This document shows positions 54,563 to 63,005 of a stretch of DNA of 64,000 nucleotides, piece after piece. The notes under the pieces are model-generated. The model did not search any database and was not told the origin of the DNA. It worked only from the letters and a program-made list of their open reading frames with translations. The stretch lies in contig NZ_JAOWLA010000004.1 in NCBI RefSeq assembly GCF_025751575.1, positions 124,001 through 188,000 of the forward strand. The letters run 5' to 3'. How positions within the stretch are numbered: the stretch's first letter is position 1; the number at the start of each line of letters is the position of its first letter. A program made the position numbers and the translations under genes. The stretch is from Albidovulum sediminicola (GTDB lineage Bacteria > Pseudomonadota > Alphaproteobacteria > Rhodobacterales > Rhodobacteraceae).

Positions 54563-55201
54563 GTGCCGACTGTCCTTTGCTACGGCGACAGCAACACGTT
54601 CGGGACGCCCCCCATGGCGTCCCTGAACGAGGACCGCCGCTTTGACCGGGCCACGCGCTGGCCCGGTGTCTTGGCGGCGGCGCTGGGGCCCGACTGGGAC
54701 GTAATCGCCGAGGGGTTGCCCGGCCGCACGACCGTGCATGACGACCCGATCGAGGGCGCCCACCGCAACGGCTTGACGGTCCTTCCCGCCATCGTGGAAA
54801 GCCATCGGCCCATCGACGTCGCGGTGCTGATGCTGGGGACCAACGACCTCAAGCAGCGCTTCAGCCTGACGGGCTTCGACATCGCGCGTGGTGCGGGGCG
54901 GCTGGTCGAGGTCATGCTGGCCTCCGGCCACGTCCGGCAGGTCCTTTGGGTCTGCCCGTCGCCGGTGGTCGAAACGGGCTGCCTGGCGGAGATGTTCCAG
55001 GGCGCCGAGGCGCGGGGGCGGTCGGTCGCGGACTGGTCGCGGCAGTTTGCGGCCGAGCTGGGCGTCAGCTTCCTGGATGCCGGGACGCTCATCGCGGTCG
55101 ATCCGCTGGACGGGGTTCACCTGAACGCCGCGGCGCATGGAATTCTGGGCGAGGCGATTGCGGCGCAGGTGCGCGCCTTGGCCAAGTCCGAAGGTAACTG
55201 A
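54563..55201 (+). CDS. SGNH/GDSL-type esterase
   Basis: This 212-residue SGNH hydrolase shows block I LCYGDSNTFGTPP with the catalytic Ser (about residues 5-17), block III VLMLGTNDLKQRF (Asn, about 88-100) and block V DPLDGVHLNAAAHG (Asp and His, about 186-199). It is an arylesterase-like member of the family, with no signal peptide. It begins at a GTG five bases after the BKACE stop. It is inserted between the two carnitine genes, so it may release carnitine from an acyl ester (for example O-acylcarnitine), though this is inference. Confidence 0.88.
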   Translation: MPTVLCYGDSNTFGTPPMASLNEDRRFDRATRWPGVLAAALGPDWDVIAEGLPGRTTVHDDPIEGAHRNGLTVLPAIVESHRPIDVAVLMLGTNDLKQRFSLTGFDIARGAGRLVEVMLASGHVRQVLWVCPSPVVETGCLAEMFQGAEARGRSVADWSRQFAAELGVSFLDAGTLIAVDPLDGVHLNAAAHGILGEAIAAQVRALAKSEGN

Positions 55202-55283
55202 CCGGCGCTCCGGCCCGAAGGGCCCGCGCTGGTAACAATCAGACGCCCGGACATCGGGCCAACCAACGGAAAGGACAGCGCAA

Positions 55284-56744
55284 ATGGCGCGCAAGGCAGC
55301 GATTATCGGGGGCGGGGTCATCGGCGGCGGCTGGGCTGCCCGCTTCCTTCTGAACGGCTGGGACGTGGCGGTCTTTGACCCCGATCCCGAGGCCGAGCGC
55401 AAGATTGGCGAGGTCTTGGCGAACGCACGCAACGCGCTGCCCGCGCTTTCGGATGTGCCGATGCCGGCCGAGGGGCGGCTGAGCTTCGCCGACACCATCA
55501 CGGAAGCCGTGGAAGGCGCTGAGTACATTCAGGAATCTGTCTCTGAACGGTTGGAGTTGAAGCACCGTGTCTTCGCGCAGATCCAGCAGGCGAGCCACGG
55601 GGCGCCCATCGGCTCCTCGACCTCGGGCTTCAAGCCGTCGGAGCTTCAGGAGAATGCGGCCGACCCCTCGGTCATCTTCGTTGCACACCCGTTCAACCCG
55701 GTCTACCTGCTGCCCCTGGCCGAGGTCGTGCCGAGCGCGAAGTCAGATGCAAAGGTGATTGAAAACGCAAAGGAAATCCTGCGTGAGATCGGGATGTTCC
55801 CGCTCCATGTCCGCAAGGAGATCGACGCCCATATCGCCGACCGCTTCCTGGAGGCCGTCTGGCGCGAGGCTCTGTGGCTCGTCAAGGACGGCATCGCCAC
55901 GACCGAGGAAATCGACGAGGCGATCCGCATGGGCTTCGGTCTGCGCTGGGGGCAGATGGGTCTTTTCGAAACCTATCGCATCGCGGGCGGCGAGGCCGGG
56001 ATGAAGCACTTCCTGGCGCAGTTCGGTCCCTGCTTGACCTGGCCCTGGACCAAGCTCATGGATGTGCCGGAGTTCAACGACGAGCTCGTGGACCTGATCG
56101 CAGGGCAGTCGGACGCGCAGTCGGGTAAGCATTCCATCCGCGAACTGGAGCGCATCCGCGACCAGAACCTGATCGGCTTCATGCGTGCGCTGAAGGAGCG
56201 CAACTGGGGCGCGGGCAAGGTTCTGCTGGAACATGACGCGCGCCGTCAGGCAGCCTTCCATGCCGATGCGGCGACACCCGCTGGCGCCCCGCTGGCGCTG
56301 GTCAACACGCAGGTTCTGCCGGGATATATCGACTATAACGGTCACATGACCGAAAGCCGATATCTCTACATCGCGTCAGATGTTTCGAACGCTTTCCTCG
56401 CGTTGATTGGGGCGGGAATGGACTATGTCTCGGCGGGCCACAGCTACTACACCGCTGAAACCCATATCATGCATCTGGGCGAGGCGAAGCTGGGTGACCG
56501 GCTGACCGGGACGCTTCAGGTCCTGTCCATGGATGAGAAGCGCCTGCACGCCATGATCCGCGTCCTGCGCGGCGATGAGGTCGTCGCCTCGCTTGAGCAG
56601 ATGTTCCTGCACGTCGACATGAAGGCGGGCAAGGCCTGCGCGGCCGCGCCTGAGGTTCTGGAGAAGCTGCGACCCATCGCCAAGGCGCATGAGGCGCTCC
56701 CGCGCCCCGAGGCCGCCGGACGCTACGTCGGCCAGCGGAAGTGA
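55284..56744 (+). CDS. L-carnitine dehydrogenase fused to a hotdog thioesterase
   Basis: This 486-residue fusion carries at the N-terminus a 3-hydroxyacyl-CoA-dehydrogenase-like NAD domain (IIGGGVIGGGWAARFLLNGW, about residues 6-25, and the helical C-domain ending with GLFETYRIAGGEAGMKHFLAQFG in pieces). This oxidises carnitine to 3-dehydrocarnitine. The C-terminal part (from about residue 333: NTQVLPGYIDYNGHMTESRYL) is a hotdog thioesterase with the D-x-x-G-H-M active-site pattern, expected to hydrolyse betainyl-CoA to glycine betaine. The fusion of these two activities next to a BKACE is the recognised carnitine degradation arrangement. The SDR gene overlaps its stop (GTGA). Confidence 0.92.
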   Translation: MARKAAIIGGGVIGGGWAARFLLNGWDVAVFDPDPEAERKIGEVLANARNALPALSDVPMPAEGRLSFADTITEAVEGAEYIQESVSERLELKHRVFAQIQQASHGAPIGSSTSGFKPSELQENAADPSVIFVAHPFNPVYLLPLAEVVPSAKSDAKVIENAKEILREIGMFPLHVRKEIDAHIADRFLEAVWREALWLVKDGIATTEEIDEAIRMGFGLRWGQMGLFETYRIAGGEAGMKHFLAQFGPCLTWPWTKLMDVPEFNDELVDLIAGQSDAQSGKHSIRELERIRDQNLIGFMRALKERNWGAGKVLLEHDARRQAAFHADAATPAGAPLALVNTQVLPGYIDYNGHMTESRYLYIASDVSNAFLALIGAGMDYVSAGHSYYTAETHIMHLGEAKLGDRLTGTLQVLSMDEKRLHAMIRVLRGDEVVASLEQMFLHVDMKAGKACAAAPEVLEKLRPIAKAHEALPRPEAAGRYVGQRK

Positions 56745-57502
56745 GTGCGCGGGTCGTCATCACCGCCGGAGCCTCTGGCATCGGGCTGGCCATGGCGCGG
56801 GCGTTCCAGGCGCGGGGCGACCGCGTCTGGGTCACCGATGTCGATGAAGCGGCTTTGGCCGCGGTCCCGGACGGGATTGTGGCGGCGCGCGTCGATGCCT
56901 CGGACGACGCGCAGATGGGAGGCTTCTTCAAGGAAGTCAGTGCCCTGTGGGGCGGTCTTGATGTTCTGTGCGCCAATGCCGGGATCAAGGGACCGACCGC
57001 GGCGATCGAGGACATGGACCTCGCCCAGTGGCGTGACTGCCTGGCGGTCAATCTTGACGGGGCGATGCTGGCGGCGAAACACGCCACACCCCTGATGAAG
57101 GCCCAGCGGTCCGGCGTGATGACCTTCACCTCCTCGACCGCCGGGCTTTACGGCTTTCCCTATCGCGCGCCCTATGCGGCAGCGAAATGGGCGGTGATCG
57201 GGCTGATGAAGACGGTGGCGATGGAGCTTGGCCCCTTCGGCATCCGCGCCAACGCGATCTGTCCGGGCTCCGTCAACGGCCCGCGCATCGACCGGGTGTT
57301 CGAGGCGGAGGCGGCGGCCAAGGACATGACGCCCGACGCGGTGCGCGCGGGTTATGCGGCTGGCACGGCGCTCGGATTGCTTTCGGACGCCGAGGACATT
57401 GCCAATATGGCGGTTTTCCTGGCCTCCGAGGGCGCGCGGATGGTGTCCGGGCAGGTGATGACGGTCGACGGCTTCACCATCAACCCGGACCCGAAAGTAT
57501 GA
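56741..57502 (+). CDS. Short-chain dehydrogenase/reductase
   Basis: This 253-residue classical SDR has a cofactor motif VVITAGASGIGLAMARA (about residues 5-21), NAG (about 80-82), and the catalytic Ser/Tyr/Lys in FTSSTAGLYGFPYRAPYAAAKWAVIGL (pieces of about 127-153; YxxxK). It starts at a GTG that overlaps the previous TGA, so it belongs to the carnitine operon. Its substrate is unknown; another hydroxy acid or the D-enantiomer of carnitine would fit the context. Confidence 0.85.
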   Translation: MSARVVITAGASGIGLAMARAFQARGDRVWVTDVDEAALAAVPDGIVAARVDASDDAQMGGFFKEVSALWGGLDVLCANAGIKGPTAAIEDMDLAQWRDCLAVNLDGAMLAAKHATPLMKAQRSGVMTFTSSTAGLYGFPYRAPYAAAKWAVIGLMKTVAMELGPFGIRANAICPGSVNGPRIDRVFEAEAAAKDMTPDAVRAGYAAGTALGLLSDAEDIANMAVFLASEGARMVSGQVMTVDGFTINPDPKV

Positions 57503-57508
57503 ATGCAG

Positions 57509-57539
57509 CCCCCGCCAGACCATCCCGGCCCGGCGGGGG
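57509..57539. terminator. GC-rich hairpin between SDR and choline sulfatase genes
   Basis: CCCCCGCC (57509-57516) pairs with GGCGGGGG (57532-57539) around a 15-base loop. It lies between convergent genes but has no T run. Confidence 0.45.
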
Positions 57540-57546
57540 AGACGCC

Positions 57547-59058
57547 TTATTCCCCGCGGGGGAAGCGCTTGGAGTCCTCGAGGATGTTGAGGTCCATGTG
57601 GTTGCGCATATAGCGTTCGGAGGCTTTCTGAAGCGGCTGGTAATCCCAGGGGAAGTAGTTGCCGTTGCGCAGCGCCTCGTAGACGACCCAGCGGCGGGCC
57701 TGGCTTTGCCGCACCTCGGCATCGAAGCGGGCGAGGTCCCAACGTGCCTCGGACTTCGCCTTCAGCGCGGCCAGCGTGTCGGCATGGGCCGGGACATCGG
57801 CAAGGTTCGTCAACTCGTGCGGATCGGCCTCAAGGTCGAAGAGCTGGTCGGGGTCCAGCGCGCAGCGGTTGTACTTCCAGCGCCCGTCGCGCAGCGAGAC
57901 GAGCGGCGCGTAGGAAGCCTCAGCCGCGTATTCGATCATCACCGGCGCGGTGCGCGCCTGACCGCCCATCAGCGGCAGAAGGCTTTCGCCGTCGGTCCAG
58001 GGCATGACTTCGTCCATGCTGACGCCGGCCAGGTCGCACAGCGTGGGGGTCACGTCGATGGTCGAAACCGGCGTGTCGATGCGGCGCGCCTCGGCCGAGC
58101 TTCCCGCGATCATCAGCGGCACGCGGGCGGAGCCTTCGAAGAAGTTCATCTTGAACCACAGCCCGCGTTCGCCCAGCATGTCGCCATGATCGGACACGAA
58201 GAGGATCACCGCCTCCTGCCGGGTGGTTTCCAGCGCCTCCAGAATCCCCGCAATCTTGTCGTCGAGGTAGGAGATGTTGGCGAAATAGGCGCGGCGCGAC
58301 CGGCGGATGTCGTCCTCGGTGATGGTGAAGTTCTTCCAATCGTTGGCGTCGAAGATACGCTTGGAATGGGCGTCATGCGCCTCATAGGGCATCGCCGGAA
58401 CCTCGGGCAGCAGGTGCTCGCAGTCCTCGTACAGGTCCCAGTACTTCTTGCGCGCGACGTAGGGGTCGTGCGGGTGGGTGAAGCTGACGGTCAGGCACCA
58501 GGGACGTTCGTCGCCGCCGCGCGCCAGGTCGTAAACCTTGCGGGTGGCGTTGTAGGCGACCTCATCGTCGTATTCCATCTGGTTGGTGATCTCGGCCACG
58601 CCCGCGCCGGTGACGGAGCCCATGTTGTGATACCACCAGTCGATGCGCTCACCCGGCTTGCGGTAATCGGGGGTCCAGCCGAAGTCGGCGGGGTAGATGT
58701 CGGTGGTCAGCCGCTCCTCGAAGCCGTGAAGCTGGTCGGGACCGACGAAATGCATCTTGCCCGACAGGCAGGTCTGGTAGCCCGCGCGGCGCAGGTGATG
58801 GGCGAAGGTCGGGATGTCAGAGGCGAATTCGGCCGCGTTGTCGTAAACCCGTGTGCGCGAGGGAAGCTGGCCCGACATGAAGGACGCGCGACCCGGTGCG
58901 CAAAGGGGCGAGCCGGTGTAGGTGTTGGCGAAGCGCACCGAGCGTGCCGCCAGCGCCTTCAGCGTCGGCGCGTGCAGCCAGTCCGCCGGGCCGTCGGGAA
59001 ACAGGGTTCCGTTCAACTGGTCCACCATCAGGATCAGGATGTTCGGCTTCTGGGACAT
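57547..59058 (-). CDS. betC: Choline sulfatase BetC
   Basis: This 503-residue type I sulfatase hydrolyses choline-O-sulfate to choline and sulfate. The N-terminal NILILMVDQLNGTLFPDGPADWLHAP (in pieces, about residues 6-31) is the typical choline-sulfatase opening. The formylglycine signature is SPLCAPGRASF, with Cys53 as the residue converted by the modifying enzyme. A second metal site is in FVSDHGDMLGERGLWFKMNF (about 291-310). No signal peptide is visible, fitting a cytoplasmic enzyme. It supplies choline or betaine precursors, matching the carnitine operon beside it. Confidence 0.92.
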   Translation of the reverse strand: MSQKPNILILMVDQLNGTLFPDGPADWLHAPTLKALAARSVRFANTYTGSPLCAPGRASFMSGQLPSRTRVYDNAAEFASDIPTFAHHLRRAGYQTCLSGKMHFVGPDQLHGFEERLTTDIYPADFGWTPDYRKPGERIDWWYHNMGSVTGAGVAEITNQMEYDDEVAYNATRKVYDLARGGDERPWCLTVSFTHPHDPYVARKKYWDLYEDCEHLLPEVPAMPYEAHDAHSKRIFDANDWKNFTITEDDIRRSRRAYFANISYLDDKIAGILEALETTRQEAVILFVSDHGDMLGERGLWFKMNFFEGSARVPLMIAGSSAEARRIDTPVSTIDVTPTLCDLAGVSMDEVMPWTDGESLLPLMGGQARTAPVMIEYAAEASYAPLVSLRDGRWKYNRCALDPDQLFDLEADPHELTNLADVPAHADTLAALKAKSEARWDLARFDAEVRQSQARRWVVYEALRNGNYFPWDYQPLQKASERYMRNHMDLNILEDSKRFPRGE

Positions 59059-59165
59059 CGGGGCTCTCCTTGTTCGTTTGCGGCACAGCAGACAGCGGGG
59101 CGGCGAAAATCACTCGCTCCAAAACGACGGTTTGGCAACGATAACTTCCAGCGCGGAGGCGCAAG

Positions 59166-61172
59166 ATGGTGAGAACGGTGACGGATTTCCCGCGCGAGGT
59201 GGTCGAAACCCCGGATCTGGGGATCGTCCTGGCCGACGGGTGCCGGCTTTCGGCGCGGGTCTGGATGCCGGTGGATGCGCTGGAAAAGCCGGTGCCGGCG
59301 GTGATGGAATACATTCCCTACCGCAAGCGTGACATGACGCTGCCGCGCGATGAGCTGATGCATCCCTATTTCGCGGGGCACGGCTATGCCGCCGTGCGCG
59401 TTGACATGCGCGGCTGCGGCGACAGCGAAGGGCTGATGGAGGACGAATATACCGAGCAGGAACTGTCCGACGCCTGCGAGGTGATCGCCTGGCTCGCGGC
59501 CCAGCCCTGGTGCAGCGGCACCGTGGGCATGATGGGGAAGAGCTGGGGCGGGTTCAACTGCCTGCAAACCGCGATGCGGCGTCCGCCCGCGCTGAAGGCC
59601 GTCGTCACGGTCTGTTCGACGGTGGACCGGTTCGCCGACGACATCCACTACAAGGGTGGTTGCCTGCTGGGGGAAAACTTCGGCTGGACGGCGCAGATGA
59701 TGTCCTATGCTTCGCGCCCGCCCGATCCGATGCTGGCGGGCAATTCCTGGCGCGACATCTGGCTTCAGCGGCTAGAGGCGCAGCCCTTTCTTGCCGAGCG
59801 TTGGTTCAGCCATCAGGCCCGCGACGACTACTGGAAGCACGGCTCGCTTTGCGAGGACTACGGGTCCATCACCGCGGCGGTCCTGTCCTTCGGGGGTTGG
59901 GCCGACAACTACATGAACACCGTCTCTCATCTGGTCGAGAACCTGACGGCGCCGGTGAAGGGGATCGTGGGGCCCTGGGTCCACCAGTATCCCCACACCG
60001 CGCTTCCCGGACCCGCGATCGGCTTCCTGCAGGAGGCGCTGCGCTGGTGGGACCGCTGGCTGAAGGACGTGCCGAACGGGGCGGAAGATGATCCCGCCTA
60101 CCGGGCCTACATGCTTCACTCCGCGCCGCCCGATGCCAACTCCGCCTTCCGTCCCGGGCACTGGGTGGCCGAAAAGGACTGGCCCACGGCCCGTGTCTCG
60201 CGCAGGGAGATTGCGCTTTCGTCGGGCGGGGTCTTGGGCGGGCAGGGCGGTGCGCTGTCGGTCGCTGTCTCCACGCCGCAGCATTTGGGCCTTCACGCAG
60301 GCGAGTATTTCCCCATGGGCGGGAACGGAGAGATGCCGGGCGACCAGGCGCCAGAGGACGCGCTGTCGGTCTGCTTCGATACCGCGCCGCTGGGCGCGCC
60401 GCTCGATCTGCTGGGGGCTGCGACGCTGACGCTTAGGCTCCGGTCCGACAAGCCGCGCGCCTTCGTCGTCGCGCGGCTCTGCGACGTGGCGCCGGATGGC
60501 AGTTCTGTGCGCATCAGCCACGGGATGCTGAACCTTTGCCACCGTGACAGCCGGGAATGGCCGACCGACATGCCCCTGGGGCAGGAGGTGGAGGTCACGC
60601 TGACCCTCGACCAGATGGGCTACCGTCTGGCCGAGGGACACCGGCTGCGGCTTGCGCTCTCGACCACCTACTGGCCCTTCGTCTGGCCCAGCGCCGAGGC
60701 CGCGACTCTGACCCTAGCGGGCGGGACGCTTGATCTTCCGATCCATCAGGGCGGTACGGGCAACGAATGGACTTTCCCCGAACCGGAGGCCGCGCGGGGC
60801 TGGAACCACCGCGTCATCCGCCCCGAAGCCTATGTGCGCCGCGTCGAACATGACATCATCACTGGCCGCCGCACCCTTGTGATGGAGGCCGACGCGGGCG
60901 ACAGCGAAAACCTCGATCACGGCTGGACCTTCGGCGACACCGTGCGCGAACGCTGGGGAATCGATCCCGGAGATCCACTGTCAGCTTGCCTGGAGATCGA
61001 ATGGGAACAACGTCTTGCACGGGATGACTGGTCCGCGCGCACTCAGGTAAGCGCCCGGATGACGGCCGGGCGCGACGTATTCCATCTGCGCGCGACCCTG
61101 CGCGCGCTGGAAGGATCCGAGGAGGTGTTTAGCCGCGAATTCGCGCGCGATATCCCCCGCGTCCATGTCTGA
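59166..61172 (+). CDS. CocE/NonD family hydrolase (X-Pro dipeptidyl-peptidase-like)
   Basis: This 668-residue alpha/beta hydrolase of the CocE/NonD (S15) group has an N-terminal catalytic domain with DVRMRGCGDSEG-like RVDMRGCGDSEG (about 80-91) and the nucleophile Ser126 in MMGKSWGGFNCLQ. Catalytic Asp/His are expected near IVGPWVHQYPH (about 266-276). The C-terminal jellyroll (PepX_C type) spans about residues 330-560. A final helical/beta portion extends beyond the usual family length (about 550-600 residues). Substrates of the family range from peptides to esters such as cocaine; here none can be named. It is divergent from betC and runs toward the two solute-binding protein genes. Confidence 0.85.
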   Translation: MVRTVTDFPREVVETPDLGIVLADGCRLSARVWMPVDALEKPVPAVMEYIPYRKRDMTLPRDELMHPYFAGHGYAAVRVDMRGCGDSEGLMEDEYTEQELSDACEVIAWLAAQPWCSGTVGMMGKSWGGFNCLQTAMRRPPALKAVVTVCSTVDRFADDIHYKGGCLLGENFGWTAQMMSYASRPPDPMLAGNSWRDIWLQRLEAQPFLAERWFSHQARDDYWKHGSLCEDYGSITAAVLSFGGWADNYMNTVSHLVENLTAPVKGIVGPWVHQYPHTALPGPAIGFLQEALRWWDRWLKDVPNGAEDDPAYRAYMLHSAPPDANSAFRPGHWVAEKDWPTARVSRREIALSSGGVLGGQGGALSVAVSTPQHLGLHAGEYFPMGGNGEMPGDQAPEDALSVCFDTAPLGAPLDLLGAATLTLRLRSDKPRAFVVARLCDVAPDGSSVRISHGMLNLCHRDSREWPTDMPLGQEVEVTLTLDQMGYRLAEGHRLRLALSTTYWPFVWPSAEAATLTLAGGTLDLPIHQGGTGNEWTFPEPEAARGWNHRVIRPEAYVRRVEHDIITGRRTLVMEADAGDSENLDHGWTFGDTVRERWGIDPGDPLSACLEIEWEQRLARDDWSARTQVSARMTAGRDVFHLRATLRALEGSEEVFSREFARDIPRVHV

Positions 61173-61238
61173 ACGCATGTCAAAGCGAAGGTGCCGCATT
61201 TTTTGTTTGACCCCAGCGCCTGAGCCGACATTATTGAC

Positions 61239-61252
61239 TCAACAATCAACAA
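61239..61252 (+). repeat. Tandem 7-base repeat upstream of the first ABC solute-binding protein gene
   Basis: TCAACAA occurs twice in succession (61239-61245 and 61246-61252), about 20 bases before the ATG at 61272, in an AT-rich stretch. It may be part of a regulator or promoter site. Confidence 0.35.
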
Positions 61253-61271
61253 AACTTCTAGGGAGAAGATA

Positions 61272-62858
61272 ATGAAAGACGAACTCGCCATCCTGCTCGA
61301 CCGCCTGGACGCGATGGGGATCACCCGCCGCGGCTTCATGGGGCGGGCGGCTGCCTTCGGCGCGGCGACCGCACTGGGCACCACGGTGATGGGCAGCGCG
61401 GCGCGCGCGCAGGAACCCAAGCGCGGCGGCATCCTGAAGATGGGCCTTGGCGGCGGTGAGACCACCGACACGCTCGATCCGGGTCTGGCCGACAGCCCGG
61501 TGCCGTTCTCCATCAACCGTCAGTGGGGTGACACGGTCGTGAACGTGACCGCCGACGGGCAGATCGAACCGTCGCTGGCCGAAAGCTACTCCGTCAGCGA
61601 GGACGGCAAGGTCTGGACCTTTGCGATCCGTCAGGGCGTCAAGTTCCACGACGGCTCCGACATGACGGCCGAGGATGTCGCGGCCACGTTCCGCCGTCAC
61701 TCTGACGAGAACTCCAAATCCGGCGCGCTCGGCATCATGAAGGGCATCGTCAGCATCGAAGTCGATGGCCAGAACGTCGTTCTGACGATGGAGACGGGCA
61801 ATGCCGACCTTCCTTACCTGCTTTCCGACTATCACCTGCTGATCCAGCCGGGCGGCGGCGTGGACAACCCGACCGCGGCCGTTGGCACGGGGGCCTACAA
61901 GCTGGTGTCGGCGGAACCGGGCGTGCGCTATGTGTTCGAAAAGAATGCCGACGACTGGAACCAGGATCGCGGCTACTACGACGGGGTCGAGGTCATCGTG
62001 ATCAACGATGCGACCGCGCGGACCGCAGCATTGCAGTCCGGTCAGGTCCACATGATCAACCGGATCGACCCGAAGGTCGCGAAGCTTCTGGCACGGGCGC
62101 CGGGCGTCCAGGTCACGAACGTCTCGGGCCGCGGTCATTATGTGTTCATCATGCACACCAACACCGCGCCCTTCGACAACAAGGACCTGCGCAACGCGCT
62201 GAAATGGGCGATCAACCGTCAGGAGCTGGTCGACAAGATCCTCGACGGGTTCGGGGGGGTCGGCAATGACGTCCCGATCAACGCCGCCTATCCGCTGTTC
62301 GACAACAGCCTTGAGCAGCGCGAGTACAACGCCGAGAAGGCGGCGGAGCTTTACAAGGCCTCGGGCCACGACGGCAGCCCGATCGAGCTTCTGGTGGCCG
62401 ATGGCGCCTTCCCGGGCGCGGTCGATGCGGCGCAGCTCTTCCAGCAGTCGGCGCAGGCGGCGGGCATCCCGCTTGAGGTCAAGCGCGTGCCCGACGATGG
62501 CTACTGGTCGGACGTGTGGAACGTGAAGCCCTTCTGCGCCTCCTACTGGGGCGGGCGGCCGGTGCAGGACCAGATGTATTCGACGGCCTATCTGTCGACG
62601 GCGGACTGGAACGACACCAAGTTCAACAACCCGGAATTCGACGCGCTGCTGCTTGAGGCGCGCGCCGAGACGGATACCGCCAAACGCAAGGAGATCTACT
62701 CCAAGATGGCGCATATCCTCTGGGAAGAGGGCGGTCTGATCTGCCCGATGTTCAACGACTTCATCGACGCGCACGGCGATGCGATTGCCGGTTGGTACGA
62801 GGACCCGAACTACGAGATGATGGGGGGCTGGGCCTCTCACAAGACCTGGTTCGCCTGA
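61272..62858 (+). CDS. Tat-exported peptide/opine-type ABC solute-binding protein, copy 1
   Basis: This 528-residue family 5 extracellular solute-binding protein (DppA/OppA-like) has a twin-arginine signal ITRRGFMGRAAAFGAATALG (about residues 17-36), ending near ARAQ. Conserved segments are LDPGLADSPVPFSIN (about 72-86), YSVSEDGKVWTFAIRQGVKFHDG (pieces) and the family TLTE..AYY-like GQIEPSLAESYS. It is followed by a paralogue with the same N-terminal layout (xDELxxLL, Tat motif, QEPK). Tat export of ABC solute-binding proteins is seen in some Rhodobacterales. Ligand not predictable; peptides or amines are plausible. The 147-base gap to the next gene has no terminator I can see. Confidence 0.9.
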   Translation: MKDELAILLDRLDAMGITRRGFMGRAAAFGAATALGTTVMGSAARAQEPKRGGILKMGLGGGETTDTLDPGLADSPVPFSINRQWGDTVVNVTADGQIEPSLAESYSVSEDGKVWTFAIRQGVKFHDGSDMTAEDVAATFRRHSDENSKSGALGIMKGIVSIEVDGQNVVLTMETGNADLPYLLSDYHLLIQPGGGVDNPTAAVGTGAYKLVSAEPGVRYVFEKNADDWNQDRGYYDGVEVIVINDATARTAALQSGQVHMINRIDPKVAKLLARAPGVQVTNVSGRGHYVFIMHTNTAPFDNKDLRNALKWAINRQELVDKILDGFGGVGNDVPINAAYPLFDNSLEQREYNAEKAAELYKASGHDGSPIELLVADGAFPGAVDAAQLFQQSAQAAGIPLEVKRVPDDGYWSDVWNVKPFCASYWGGRPVQDQMYSTAYLSTADWNDTKFNNPEFDALLLEARAETDTAKRKEIYSKMAHILWEEGGLICPMFNDFIDAHGDAIAGWYEDPNYEMMGGWASHKTWFA

Positions 62859-63005
62859 TCCAAGGCGCCCGCCGCCCAGCCTTTCGGGGCCGGACGGCGG
62901 GCGACCAGCGCGGTCCTGGCTCGCCTTGACGGGGAAACTGTCCGGACGCTTCCGGGCCGCGCTTCTTACAGTTCAACCCAATAAGAAAAACTAGGGGAGG
63001 TCCTC

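Noticed and set aside
57187-59172. Very long plus-strand open frame (661 codons) antisense to the choline sulfatase gene
   Set aside because: It is a GC-rich shadow frame. The minus-strand frame has clear sulfatase motifs, while the plus-strand translation is low complexity with no recognisable domain.
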